Shown piece by piece: positions 1 to 11,677 of a stretch of DNA of 64,000 nt. A program made the translations under genes and the position numbers. The notes beneath the pieces were generated by a model. The model was not told where the DNA came from. It searched no databases and saw only the letters and a program-made list of their open reading frames with translations. This DNA is from Cristatella mucedo (Eukaryota; Bryozoa; Phylactolaemata; Cristatellidae). Each line of letters begins with the position of its first letter. The stretch's first letter is position 1. The stretch spans positions 973,501-1,037,500 of the forward strand of contig WPIO01000004.1 of the NCBI GenBank assembly GCA_009760855.2, given 5' to 3'.

Positions 1-28
1 AAGAGGCTTCCTTTTGCCACTGCTTGCT
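1..28 (-). CDS. possible start of PINX1a exon 6 at the window edge
   Basis: Reading leftwards, the sequence TGTCTCAG is followed by an open frame giving about ASSGKRKPL in the phase (1) required by the exon 5 donor. A basic start is what the C-terminal PINX1 exon should have. Only nine codons are in the window and the polypyrimidine tract is weak, so this is a guess that the adjoining sequence would settle. Confidence 0.22.
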
Positions 29-1602
29 GAGACATTTACTGATCAACTAATGCCTAGGGCCAATTTCACCTGTACGAAACACGGCAACCTTAAACACAAC
101 AGTGGCAGTCGAAGGCAAGCCCGGTAGCCATCTCCTACACTGACCTCTGGTTTTGGATGCACTTGTCCAACAACTCCCAATGACGTTCCACTATAAGCTT
201 ACCTACAAACTACACGAAATCTCTTGATTTCCAACAGCACACAAATCCGGATGATGGTTAACAGGCATACATATTAATTGATTTCTTTATGCACCAGCTT
301 GCTAAGCTAAGCTAAGCACTTGCTAAGCTAGGCCCTTGTATGGGCATGATCAGGCAGTCGATTAAAAAGCAGTGGCTGGTGAGATGTTTCCTATGATCGC
401 CATAACTCAGCCTCACTTTACAGAAATGTTCTACTTTCCGACACAACAAACCTTGGGGAAATAAGCAACAATTTATATCAGCAAATTGGAACCGCCTTGG
501 CCGTGGAAATAAGCAAAGAGCCTGCCATACTGCAAGCCCAGCGATGCAAACTCTCTTCACCCAGGCAGCAGGGGGGATGGTGGCAGGATGCAGCACTACA
601 ATGCACGTAGCCCTTGTGACAACCAGCAGCAGCCAGCAGAGAATGTCAGCACAGGACCGCATGAGACACCCACGAGAGAGTCCTGAATAAAGAAAACTAC
701 ATTAATCTAGATGCAACGTCACATACTCGTGTACTAGTTTGGCTATTGCACTCTGATCCAAGGAGGCCCTGATTTTGGCGACTGGAGAATATCAAAAAAA
801 ATTTTAATTTCACTGATCACATATTTGTTTAAGGTACCTTTCAAAAGAAAAATATATTAGAAATGGGATCGAAAGCTCTGACGATTTCCACATAAAAGAA
901 AAAATGATTGAGCAAACCAAGTCTAACCCGGATGTAAATCAAAAGCAACATATCTAAGAATAATGAATTTACGGATCTCTGCATTAAATATGCCCAACTA
1001 GATCGAGGTACACGAAGGAAGCTTGTTGAGGCGCATTCTTTTGAGCTTTATATAGTTTCGCTTCCAGTGTATGTTTGTGCCTTCTAAAATCCATAATTCG
1101 GCTGATACTTCACGTATCAGAATGAAATTTGAAAGTTCAATGCAAGTTCAGCTCTGATTGTTTTACACGATTAGAAAAATTTCTGATTTCGGTTGGATAA
1201 ATTATGCTGTGCATGTCCATGACTACAGAAAATAAAGCTCCAGGATGTTGGATGAATTATAAAGAAAAACGTATCCAACCGAAATCAGAAACTAGTCTAG
1301 CCATATAAAACTGCATTAAAGATTTGGCAAACGTCTGAGACAAAACCGCGGTGACTCCATGAACTAATAAATGTTGACTGAAATCAGTATAATTTGTTAT
1401 TTGCATTTGGCAAAGTGAGAGGTAAAACCCAAGAAATAACTTGAAATTTTGGAATTCCTTATTAATCAGAAAATGCTGGTGAATAGCTTTTCTTTTCCAA
1501 CTCAACCGTTTCTTGCATGTCAATCCTACGGTGGTGCATGCTCAAAATAGCATGTTTAAAACTCTTGGTGATTGCTGAAAACATGCCGACTCGGGTGATA
1601 AA

Positions 1603-1745
1603 TATAAATATAATTCATTTGTACAGCACCATGAGAGAACTCAAAATATGCAATAGGGCTCGAGCCCACGATCTTGATCATCAAATGCAATCATCTTGAC
1701 CTTGGTCGTTAAAGGCAAGCACCCTAACCACTAGTCCAAGCTAGC
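1603..1745 (-). repeat. SINE-B copy, diverged
   Basis: In minus orientation it reads TTGGACTAGTGGTTAGGGTG (box A-like) and GTGGGCTCGAGCCC, then a worn stem-loop region and an AATGAATTATA end. Confidence 0.7.
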
Positions 1746-2419
1746 GTGGCATGCTTCAAACTATAGATGGCTGAAAACATGCCCGACCCAGTTGAGACAC
1801 ATTCTTAGAGATGATGAAATGGAATGCATCTAGTAAATCTTAATTTGCAGTGCTCCTCGTGTACTAGAAAATAATATTCCTCAAGAATGGTGACACTATA
1901 AAAAGCCCAAAATCATCCAATAATGCAAAAAACGGGGTTGAAGTAAAGGCTGGCAGATTTAACAGCTGTATCATATAGAGTATCATATATAGTCATTGAG
2001 CATATTTTGGAAGCTGGTTAGAAAAACAAGGTGGTGGGATGCTGTTACAAATACTGCTAACTCAAGCAAATCCTAAGCTCGAGTGAAATCTTTTGGGCCA
2101 GCAGTTCATAAAACATTAAAATATTAAAGGTGAAATATTGATCCCGAGTGCGAGGACTTTTCGAGCAAGCGCTGTAGGCTCACCTGGGCACAGTGAGCAG
2201 CTTGCCGTATGCCCACGTGCCAACATTGCAGCCCTCTCCGACCTAACAAGGCACTGAAATCCGTGCCTTCAGCTTCAACTGCCAGATGTGTGATGAAAAG
2301 CGGTCGACTCGGACATTTATACAACGCTTATAAGGCACCGAGCCCCACGTGCTCTCTTGAACGCTGGCAATGCATGCACAGCGAGCCGCGTGCGACTCTC
2401 GGCCGTGCTCACTTCTCAC

Positions 2420-2576
2420 CTGTGCTATTGCCTGTCTCCCGGGCTCGTTTGGCAGCCATCTTGCGAGCAAAATAATCTGCAACACTCAGTGCGCTGTCTA
2501 TCAAGGTTTCTGCGCATCTGATGACCCCTTTGCTGGTGCTGGATGCTTCCGGTTCATCTGGCTGCAGTGAGCTAGC
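2420..2576 (-). CDS. PINX1: PINX1a exon 5
   Basis: The acceptor is CCTTTGCAG before 2576 and the donor is GTGAGA after 2420; the exon is 157 nt, in at phase 0 and out at phase 1. It encodes an acidic/Ser stretch and then VADYFARKMAAKRARE, equivalent to the EYFAKRMAALK motif of vertebrate PINX1. Unlike exon 5 of copy b (295 nt), it lacks the long acidic linker after this motif. It is separated from exon 4 by a 5.7-kb intron packed with repeats. Confidence 0.83.
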
Positions 2577-5500
2577 CTGCAAAGGGCAAGGAAAACAATA
2601 TTAGTAATATGACAAGTCGCTCGAATAGGGCCCTAAGAGAACCAGATCTCTATTCAAGCGATTTACAGCCTGCTACCTGAAAAAGTCAAACGTGGAAGAC
2701 CATACGAGTGTCATGCTAATACTAGCATGCAAATGCACAAAGAAGACACTCACGGCCACCGATTAGATTAGGGCCCGCGGTTAGTAACACGCACTGACTC
2801 TTGGTAACACGAACAGGCGAGCATGCAAAGCACACAGGAAAGACCGAGTGCGATATTTCTTGTCCCGATACAGATTGCAATGCCCGCCCCGAAAACCGCC
2901 TGCGTAAAGTCGCCGTGCGTGCATTTTTCCGAACAGTCACATCCAAAGCGGCATTTGCAGAGCTCCAGTAAATACGCGCAGGAGCATGCGCTCTTGCTAC
3001 ACAGCCCGCGCATGCCGCCTGAGTTCGCATGCTGGGCCTGCATGCTATCAGCTCGTGCGTGCGTGCGTGCAAACAATACGAGTGAAGCGCAGCCGGGAGT
3101 ACAAAACTCAGCAGCCGGACAGCCGCCCTCCTCCGCACGCATAGGCCGAGTGCTGCAGAGACACGCGCTCATATAGGCAAGCCTGAGCAAGCTCAAAGCG
3201 CGGCCGTTTCTTTACAAAGTTCAGCTCCTTAGCGAATTCCAGCCTGTGCCCCGGCTATATATAAATAATTAGCCGGAGCTGCAATAGCAAGCACACGTGC
3301 GGTCTAGCAATCAGGCCAGGGCATAGACCACATGTGCAACACTCGAGCTAACTACCGTGACATCCACGTAACCTTCCAGTGACATTCACGGGACCTTCAT
3401 GCGACATTCATGCAATTCGAACAAATAAGGGCACCAACAAGCCTACTATAGAAAACATAATTCATCTGCAGAATATAGCGCCCTAAGAGAACTTAATCCC
3501 TATTCAGATGTTTCACATATGCCAAGGGGCTCGAGCCCACGACCTCGGCCAGACCTCCTTGGTCGGGACGAGAGCACCTTAACAGCTGGGCCAGACCGGA
3601 CTAACAACCGTCGCAGCCTATGCCGTCACTCAGCACATCGGGCAGTAGTTGCATCAACCTCATGAAACAGCACCAATAATTCAATGTGTGACCGAAACAA
3701 AGTTCCAACCTCACTTTAAACCTAGAACCCATAAATGGCAACTAAACTCGGTACGTAGCAACCGTGCCAAAGTGTACCCTGAAAAACCATGAAAAAAGTC
3801 TTGATCCACCTGCTACGGTGACGCCCACTAGATAATGGCTAACGGCTTGCGACTTACTACACAACAGAAGAATATCTGATCAATTTCTGCACCTGCATCC
3901 TGTGTAACACCCACTCAACCTGTGCGGCTTTGTGGTGTTACAGACGGGGATACGTTACATTACCAGGCTAGTCCACAAGTCTGTTAGTAGCGCAAGTGTG
4001 CAGAGTTTCGACATCGGAGGAGCAGAAGCAAACCAAAACCACGACGCTGCCAATTTTCACCGTTAGCTAAAGACAGTCAGGGTGGCAAAAAATCTTTTCA
4101 CCGACTTACGAATGCTCTTCATTCGATATTCATTCGATTTATATTTATAGAGACATTATATATTAATATGGACACTTTGTATATCCAATAAATGTCTAGA
4201 TAAAGTTGTATTTCTCTTAGGCTGCTAAACAAACAAATTGGCTACCAAATGCGTCCAGAGAGCCGCTTAGGCTATGAGTCTACAATACGAAACTCTCCTG
4301 TGTAACACCCACATAGCAGCCTGTGCGGCTTTGTGGAGTTGCAGGTGGAGATGCATTACAATTATCACTATTGAAAATTCCTAATTTTTTAAAAAACTAA
4401 CAAAAAGGTGGATTGCAAGTTGCAACGAATGACTACTTTCGAAACTAACACCAAGATCGGCAATTCGTTACATTAAAAGAAATACGTGGGAAATTGGGCT
4501 GTTTTGTCCTAAAATGCCACAAATCACTAATCTCACAAATCGCTGAGTAAGGTTTGTCAGTGATGGCTATATATCTGCACACGAAGGTTAGGGACTCGAG
4601 CTAAGTAGTAGTTCTCGGGGCTCGCCGAGTTTCAAGATTAGTCTAATTCACAGGCTACAGTAAGCAGCGTCCCAAATTTCTATTACAATTCGAGTGGTAT
4701 TGACGTGGCACTAATGCTGCTATTGAAAAAAGCTTCTGTTTTGTTTTGAACTTTGCGGTTTGGTAGGTTGCTGGTTTGTTATTAAGCCAGGAAACAAGCA
4801 TAACATTATGCGCATGCATACCAAGTCTTAACATCGTCCCACTATCAGATAAAGTTGAATATAAGTATGCTAATGCTCAAGCTAACAAAATACAAACCTT
4901 CAGAATGCACATCTGATCATTGTCAAAATGTGATTGAGATGGCTGGTGTTGTAAGTAAAAAGATCAGTGCTACCAATCACAGCTTTTAAGGCCCTGCTGT
5001 ACACAATTAACAAGAGATGCCATGCAAATCACTTCTTCGGACTAGCAGTCACAGCAGTATAGGTCACAGATCTCAAGCACAAGTTACCAGTTAATCGTCA
5101 GACATGCTGCTTTGGCTCTCGTGCGCTACATATTGCAAAATATACAATTAGAAATGCATGCAATGAGAGCGAATGAGCATAAAAAGTATGCTAACTACTG
5201 AAAAGGCACAGGTGTCCTCTTAGTCATTCCACTCCAGATACAAGTGCACTCGAATGTAACCAAACTTTCGCGACCGTCTAAGGTGTGGCCTGACGTCAGC
5301 GGCCTCGGCCTACTCCCATTCTTATTCAACACTCAACAGTCATCTCGCGCAGAGCGGCGTTTGCTTCAAAATCGATTATTGCATGTCTTGAGTCGCACAC
5401 TTACCTGCATGCAAACGTATGGCAAGCACTGGTCCAGAATCTTTCCCCTGGCGTGTTAACTGGTCTACTGTAAGTTTAGAGCAAAACTGGCTTACCTCAC

Positions 5501-6884
5501 GTTTTGCATTTCCTTCCAGAAATCATCAATTGCCAGGTTCACGTTGGTGTTTGTTTCGGAAGCAGTCATTCATTACTACCTAGACGCTAAATACAAACTG
5601 GCCGTCTCACCGTTAGTCAGACAAATATAATATACTAGCCCATTTAATGGCCTCTTTTTATAGGACAGAAGAGCCTTTGCGGCTATCACCACATCTATCT
5701 ATCGCAGGATTCGAACCCGCGACCTCGGAAATGAGGTCGTGAAAAGCAAACGCCTTACCAAGTGTGTGCCATCACGGCTCAATTGAGGTATTCACGGTTT
5801 TGAGGTTTTGCTTAAATACCTGGGGATCATGAGAGTATATGCCAATTTTTGTTGGAATAGTTGTTACACTATTTTTCCGTTAAGAACTAGCCAGTTAATA
5901 TATCATCGGATGCAGCAAGGGGGATCATGGGCACATTTAAGTTCGCCAGGGGACTGGACTGGAACTCCTACTGCTGAGCTGTTTCCCAGCTACTACTCAC
6001 TGACCTCAGCTACTGTCAGCCAGGCAATACATGATCCCTCAATTGACAACTATTCAAGACACCACAAATAAATTGGTACGTCTGTAGCCAGAGGCAAGGA
6101 TGGATTGCAAGCAGTTTGAAGACTCTAGGATTCTCACCGTGCCAACATGTTTGGTGGGTGGCTTCTTGAGTACAGAGGAGCTGACTACGGCGACGCCTAT
6201 TCAATATCTAGTCATGCCTAATCATGCGAGAGAAGCCTCAGAAACTGCAGCTCAGAGCCAATGCTGCTAGACCACTAGCGAATGAAGGCATTCTGCAGCT
6301 GAACGAGACTGCTGTCTGATATCGGATTCATCGTCAAGCTTAAGTTCATCAGGAGAAAAAGCATCCCGATTTCACGTTAAGGCCCATTGCCTGACCTGAG
6401 TATTTCCAATTTGCTCGAGCTGGTTCCTATCTAACCTTGCCCTTTAACTGCCAGACTACCACAGCAAGATCCTCGCTATCAAACTTGACTGGCTTAGCAC
6501 CAGTTAAGATCATATCGCCTTCAAGCAAGAAGTATTACTCATTATTATTCTATTATTATTATTATTATTATCCCATTGCTCATCAAAAGAATAGGCAAAG
6601 ATACGCATGACAGCACACAATTTCCTGCTGCTCAAAGCTAAATAAGTTCTGGATAGCCCTCATCCTTGTGAAACATATCGAAACAAAATGTCCCAACTGG
6701 TCTAGCAAATGACAACTGTCTATAAGTGCAGTAAACTAGCCACATTTAACCTACTTATCCCAGTGTGGACGTGCTACAAAAATGATAAGAAATATGGATG
6801 GATCCTGCATGCCAAATTGCTGGCCTTTGCTAAGCCAAGATTGGTATATTTTTAACCAAATATTTTTAGATGCACATTATATAT

Positions 6885-6979
<95 letters not shown>

Positions 6980-7820
6980 TGTATGTATGTATGTATGTAT
7001 GTATGTATGCATGCATGCATGCATGCATACATGCATGCATGCATGCATGCATGTATGCATGTATGTATGCATGTATGTATGCATGTATGTATGCATGCAT
7101 GTATGTATGTATGTATGTATGTATGTATGTATGTATGTATGTATGTATGTATATATATATATAAGAATTCCTCTTGCAGTGTGGGTAGTACATTTTATAT
7201 AGTAGCGTTTGCTGGAAGCTATCGTGCTAGCTACCCGGAGGCTTCCTCAGTTACAATTGGTTCTGTGTTTTCTATACGTAACTTTGAACGGTGGATTAAC
7301 TTGGGTCTTTTCAAGACTTTTTGCCTTACACGGCCCTTACGTGTCACTATTAAGCATACCTGTACAAATCTCTTGTACCACGATCTACCAGTACATGCTT
7401 CCACAAAGCAGCATCCATCAGAGATACCATATAAGTAGAGTTCATCAAGTTCTAACTTTCTATAGGACTTTTGGCAACTGTGCAGCTAATTCGTAGAACC
7501 GTCACAGCTCTCTAGCTATATTCAGAATGCACATCCCCTTGCACTGAATCACCAATATCCCGATCAACGGATTACGCTTAATGTGTACTGTGTACCTGTA
7601 TATACTTGTCGGGCTGCAGCCCGGCAAGTGTGCAGGCAAATTACCAAAAGCCTCCAGGTAGCTAGCACGATAGCTTCCAGCAAACGCTACTATATAAAAT
7701 GTAATACCCACACTGCAAGAGGAATTCTATAGCAAAATGACAGTCTCTCTCTCCCCTCCCTCCCCCTCCCTCTCTCCCTCCCTCCCTCTCTTTCCCTCTC
7801 TCCCTCCCTCTCTCTGTCTC

Positions 7821-7860
<40 letters not shown>

Positions 7861-7880
7861 CTCTCCCTCCCTCCCTCCCT

Positions 7881-7941
<61 letters not shown>

Positions 7942-10900
7942 TCTTTCCCTCCCTCCCTCCCTCTCTCTCTGTAAGCCCAATTCGAGGGCCTGAAGCCATC
8001 GCAGCATGCGCCTCGTAAGCGAGGGCGGTGAAGCCGCAGGCCAACGAACTCGGCATACTTTGCATGGCTGCTAACAACAGCAGAGTGCACAGACTTGGCT
8101 TGCGATATGACAGTCAGAAGCATGCACAGATAGCAATGGCCGATTTCGCTGGCGCCTCATCCTGGACATGGCATTCTCAGCACACGCCGCCGACACCGGT
8201 CACACGCATGCACAGACAACAGCAGGATCACTTCGGCCAGTGGCAAAAGAGAAGAATTTTGCCGGAGGCTCCTCTCTCACCAGACTGCTGCCTCCGCCAG
8301 CTGATGTCACTGACGCGGAGCCGTCGCCGCGCAGCGACGCCGACGAGGTGGCGGCCTCTCGCCGCCGACCAAATATCTGGGCCAGATGCTTTTGGTCATA
8401 CAGCGACAGATCTTTGCCTTTGGTGAACTTCTCGTAACTGAAAAGGAGGCCGACGTTCGAGCTTCATTTTTGCAAAGCTTAGCACTCTGGGCAGCTAGCC
8501 GGCACACGAAGCATGAGCGGCAGGCACGTCGAACGGCGTGGCGAGGCGTGCACCATAGGCTGACTGACTTACTGGACACGCTTCCGAGACGACTTCGACT
8601 TCTCCACGAGGCCGCCGGAAGCAGCACAGGGGCGAGGCTCGCCGCCCTCGTCTGCGCACACTGCGGCAGCAGCATCCTGTGCGGTGCTGCTGAGCTGAGC
8701 GAGGAGGGCGTCAAAGTCGTCCTGGTGAGCCAGCCAGTTGTCGGCATCCTTCTTCGAACAGCCCAGCCCTGCACGCGACAACCAGACCAGCGTCCAGCCC
8801 CGAGCACCAGCCGGAGAGCAAAACGACGACTGGCTACGGCAAAGCCAAGGTCACCTCAGGCTGTCCAGCCAAGGCTGTGCGACGGCCAGCGCGCAGCCCG
8901 ACTAGCCAATGCCGATTTATCGAAGCGTCAGCTGGGAGGCAAGCCGAATCGATTGCGGCGACTTCGGCCGGAGGCAGCTCGCGATCGCCGGCAGCCAAGC
9001 TCCTCTCGGGCACAAGCTCAGGCAGACCCGCTCTGTTCTGGCAACCCGTTATTCATGCTGGCACCCCCTCAGCCATGGGACACCGAGGCACACAGCAGGT
9101 CAAATCCCCCCACAACCCAGTGCCCTCAGGGACTCGTGAAGGTGGAAAACCCGGTTGTGACAAGCCACGGCCATGGAGATACAAGCTACAGCTGCTGATT
9201 CGACAGCCTCCGAAGCTCTGCAGCACGCAATAAACTACCACTCGCTCTTTGCACGACTCGAGCCCACGACCTGAGTCATACAGAGCCAGTAGCTTAAAGG
9301 CGGAAACAATGAAAAAGAAATATTGCCAGTCTACTGAGCCAGGAGGATATAAGCAAGCACTTCACGGAAACAAAAATCAAATCAGCAGCAGGCACGATAC
9401 GCCAGATAATAGATAATAGATAGATACTAATAGATAATAATAGATAATATAGATAATTAATAGATAATAGATAGATAATAATAGTAGATCGATACGCCGG
9501 ATAATGGTCACGTATGAGGCTAAGGGCCCAATTCAAGTACATTGTCAAAATAGATCTGCTCTAAGAAAAGACTTTCGCACACACCCGAGGTTGCATAACG
9601 TAAGCATGGCACCAATTGTAGGAGATCCAATAGTGTCAATGCAAAAAATACTAGCTGGATGAACAGCCTCTTTTGCATAGAGACAGAAGAGCCTTTACGG
9701 CTGGCACCACCGCTTGCAGTGGCAATAAAGGATGGCCCACCGCAGGATTCGAGCCCACGACCTTGGATCCGAGGTCGTGAAAAGCAACCGCCTTACCTAG
9801 TGAGCCACACAGTTATCTAGGAGGACACTATACCCACATATTAGTCACGATCGGCTGCAACAAAGTTACAAGCTCACCCCGGCCATCCATGTTCATCTTG
9901 ACCTTGACATGACTGACAGTGCCATCTTCGCTCGACCCCAGGCCTTTACCTTGCTGCCAGCCCATTTGCTCCATGAGCTTCTGTCCAAATTTCGACGAGT
10001 CTACAAACGTACAACATGCTAGCAATGCACACGGGCCCGGCTCGGCTTGAAGGTTTGCTCAGGTGGCGCTGCAAATCTCGGAAGGTCGAACCTTTGAGGC
10101 TTTCACAACAGAACCACTAAAGAGAAAGCCGGGTGCGCTAACAAGCATTACTGTACAGTATCGACCATTTTCTCGATCGCTCACAGGAAAGCATACTGCC
10201 TACGGATTGCCGAGGCGACTTAGCGTAGAGATCTTCAAAATTCTTCGTAGGTAGGCTAGAAAGGATAAGAAAGGACTAGAGACTTCACTCCCTCACACGG
10301 GCGTCCCTTTGGGACTGCAGCCCCGCACCGCTTCCCTCTCTCTCTTCCCTCTCTCTCTTCCTTCTCTCTCTTCCCTTCACCCCGAGTACCTACGCGACTT
10401 TCGCTCAGTCACAGTCTCCTGTCTGACATTCTTATCCAAGAAAGTTGAACGAGTGGGGGCCCAGCAGCTAAACGACTACATTAGTTGATCCGATCCTGAC
10501 CCTGTGCATGTCGCCCCTAGCCCTGTTACGCTTCTTGTCATTGGGCATGCTACCACTAACCATTCGATCGTGCATTCCTGTGCAGAAAATGTAAAGTGCC
10601 TGGAAAGACATTGAGTTCTCTGAGGGTGCTATATCAAATGTATCACTATTATTATCATTATTACTATCCTGGTAGCAAGTTCTAATCGGGGTTGAGAGTT
10701 AACCAATCCACAGGCACTGCTGTAGGGTTACAGTGAACGAATCGACGCACATCAGGGAAGGGTCTCACTACTACTTCCCCTTGATCACTCAGCAACCTGT
10801 GACACAATTGACCATGAGATCGTTCCAGAGCACCAATCGACATGCCAGGGTACCGCTCATCGTTGGCACAGCGCTACACTGGGTTAGGTCCTACCTCAGT

Positions 10901-11677
10901 GAGAGATGGTCTTTCGACAGCTCCCAGTTTTGGTGACGTATGCAGTAAAGACTGAAGCAGGAGAGAAGCAAGATGGTCAATGTAAACGTAGCTGTATGCC
11001 CCTTTCTTTTCGCTATCTATACTCTCCCACTTGTCAATGTCATCGCCAAACACAACTTTGGCTTTCACTTGTACACCGCCGATACTCAGCTCGACCTATC
11101 CTTTGACCCCTCCTGCTCAGCCCTCCTCTGCATGCGAAAAATGTAGCTCTTTGCAGCCTTCTTCGATGACATTTGCACTTGGATGGCCGCTGGCTTCCAG
11201 AATTGGCACGAAGGTACGAGCAGCCTTATAGCTGTGGGCTATCCTAGTGTCATCCTACATTTAGAACGCCTCGCCCTCAAGTTCGGCTCCTCGAGCCTCG
11301 CACCCTCACACGTCTGCTGTTACCTGGGCGTGGTGTGCCAAAAACGGCTTGTCATTGAATGAGCACATTGCCTTCACAGTCCAGTCTGCCTACTTTCAGC
11401 TGAGGAGCTGTGCCCAAATCCGAGTCTAGTATTAGACAGGTGCGCTGAGAGGAAAGCGCGACACGATCGCGAGTCGTGTACACCGAGCAGTACACGACGA
11501 TCAGCCAACCGCACGACCGTGAGGGATCGCTAGCATCGGCGGAATTGCAGGACCGACGCTCAGCAAAACAGAGTAAAACAATTGTGTTAATCTTTCACGA
11601 TTACCTGAGCTCCAAGCAACGCCATCGGGGTTTACGGATATTCTCTGCCTCTTGCGGGGCTCGGCAAGCATGCTCAT
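2420..11677 (-). CDS. PINX1: PINX1-like G-patch protein, copy a (exons 1-5, 3' end off window)
   Basis: In animals PINX1 is a nucleolar/telomeric protein that binds the telomerase catalytic subunit and inhibits telomerase, and it takes part in rRNA maturation. Five coding exons are read on the minus strand: 11677-11605, 10000-9878, 8768-8573, 8437-8281 and 2576-2420. All have GT donors and AG acceptors, and the phases (1,1,2,0,1) agree at every junction. The conceptual protein starts MSMLAEPRKRQ, as PINX1 does. It then carries a G-patch (SSKFGQKLMEQMGW, GKGLG; residues about 25-70), the NWLAHQDDF block (about 75), the KFTKGKDL block (about 135) and VADYFARKMAAKRA (about 215). These are the conserved PINX1 blocks in the family order. 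The lysine-rich C-terminal exon is not seen; it must lie at the left edge or beyond. No stop or frameshift is seen in the exons, so this copy looks functional. Copy b lies 23 kb upstream on the same strand. Confidence 0.88.
3455..3605 (-). repeat. SINE-B copy in PINX1a intron 4
   Basis: In minus orientation it reads GTCTGGCCCAGCTGTTAAGG (box A-like), CCGAGGTCGTGGGCTCGAGC (box B-like) and the GGGATTAAGTTCTCTTAGGG stem-loop region. Confidence 0.82.
5634..5780 (-). repeat. SINE-A copy in PINX1a intron 4
   Basis: The minus strand reads GAGCCGTGATGGCACACACT, a hairpin of the CTC/GAG type, GGTTCGAATCC (box B) and the GGCTCTTCTGTC tail region. It belongs to the same family as the copies at 18.3, 38.5 and 53.8 kb. 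Confidence 0.85.
6883..7163. repeat. (TA)n-(ATGT)n-(ATGC)n compound microsatellite
   Basis: A TA dinucleotide run passes into GTAT tetranucleotides and then into a mixed ATGC/ATGT block, about 280 bp in all. Both strands are open in several frames only because of the repeat; no protein is implied. Confidence 0.97.
7164..7728. mobile_element. 565-bp element with ~80-bp terminal inverted repeats (MITE-like)
   Basis: The left arm (about 7164-7243) begins AGAATTCCTCTTGCAGTGTG. It reappears inverted at about 7649-7728, with only a few mismatches over roughly 80 nt. The middle shows no transposase frame, so this looks like a non-autonomous DNA transposon or foldback element. Flanking ATA is present on both sides, but the left flank is a TA microsatellite, so a target-site duplication cannot be called. 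Confidence 0.75.
7737..7975. repeat. (CT)n/(CCCT)n polypyrimidine block
   Basis: About 240 bp of CT and CTCC repeats directly right of the inverted-repeat element, within PINX1a intron 4 and purine-rich on the transcript strand. Confidence 0.97.
8281..8437 (-). CDS. PINX1: PINX1a exon 4
   Basis: The acceptor is CCTTTTCAG before 8437 and the donor is GTGAGA after 8281; the exon is 157 nt and exits in phase 0. It encodes HYEKFTKGKDLSLYDQ and AQIFGRRR, matching the KFTKGKDL and IFGKR blocks of PINX1. A Ser/Ala/Gly-rich tail follows. Confidence 0.88.
8573..8768 (-). CDS. PINX1: PINX1a exon 3
   Basis: The acceptor is GTGCAG before 8768 and the donor is GTAAGT after 8573; the exon is 196 nt and exits in phase 2. 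It encodes GLGCSKKDADNWLAHQDDF, equivalent to the NWIAHQDDF block of vertebrate PINX1. An Ala/Glu-rich linker follows, then KSSRKRV just before the junction. It is one codon longer than exon 3 of copy b. Only 135 nt separate it from exon 4. Confidence 0.88.
9408..9490. repeat. TAGATAA-type imperfect microsatellite
   Basis: Repeated agata/taatagata units over about 80 bp. Confidence 0.85.
9649..9812 (-). repeat. SINE-A copy in PINX1a intron 2
   Basis: The minus strand reads TGTGGCTCACTAGGTAAGGC, a CCTCGGATCCAAGG hairpin, GGCTCGAATCC and the CACTGCAAGCGGTGGTG body, ending in ATCCAGCTAGTA. Confidence 0.85.
9878..10000 (-). CDS. PINX1: PINX1a exon 2 (G-patch)
   Basis: The acceptor is TTTGTAG at 10001-10007 and the donor is GTGAGC after 9878. 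The 123-nt exon enters in phase 1 and leaves in phase 1. It encodes the core G-patch with the KFGQKLMEQMGW and GKGLG signature followed by SHVKVKMNMDG. The exon length is identical in copy b. 31 of the 41 residues match copy b by eye. Confidence 0.9.
10440..11440 (+). pseudogene. decayed LINE reverse transcriptase (in PINX1a intron 1)
   Basis: In broken frames on the plus strand one can read DTIDHE, ALHWVRSYLSER, FHLYTADTQLDLSFDPS and DICTWMAA. These are the order and wording of CR1/L2-type reverse transcriptases (compare YADDTQLYLSF). A copy of the LINE 3' stem-loop and ATT tail precedes it at about 10588-10660, so at least two LINE insertions are involved. No continuous frame remains. Confidence 0.7.
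11605..11677 (-). CDS. PINX1: PINX1a coding exon 1
   Basis: The ATG is at 11677-11675 and gives MSMLAEPRKRQRISVNP, the typical PINX1 N-terminus. A second ATG two codons later is also possible, but the first matches family usage. The exon ends in CAG followed by donor GTAATC, phase 1. It is 73 nt long, the same as exon 1 of copy b. Confidence 0.87.

Larger units (their letters stand above)
1..2419. other. presumed intron 5 of PINX1a
   Basis: AT-rich sequence without a convincing exon apart from the doubtful one at 1-28. It contains a short GCTAA-type repeat near 300-330, a perfect 19-bp inverted repeat (1181-1199 with 1272-1290) and a SINE-B copy at about 1603-1745. Nothing else was recognised. 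Confidence 0.5.
2577..8280. other. intron 4 of PINX1a, 5.7 kb
   Basis: It is filled with SINE copies (about 3455-3605 and 5634-5780), LINE-2 3' ends (about 3900-3965 and 4255-4360), an ATT run near 6545-6571, the TA/ATGT microsatellite, the TIR element and the polypyrimidine block listed separately. The stretch 2680-3200 is GC-richer but shows no supported exon. The stretches 4400-5600 and 5800-6500 show nothing recognisable. Confidence 0.6.
8769..9877. other. intron 2 of PINX1a
   Basis: It contains a tagata-type microsatellite (about 9408-9490) and a SINE-A copy (about 9649-9812). The part 8800-9240 is GC-rich, but no exon is supported. Confidence 0.55.

Noticed and set aside
6782-7438. Frame of 218 codons rich in Cys, Met, Tyr and Val
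   Set aside because: It is a translation of the TA/ATGT/ATGC microsatellite.
8386-9198. Plus-strand frame of 270 codons across PINX1a exons 3-4
   Set aside because: It is a shadow of two conserved minus-strand exons and the GC-rich intron.
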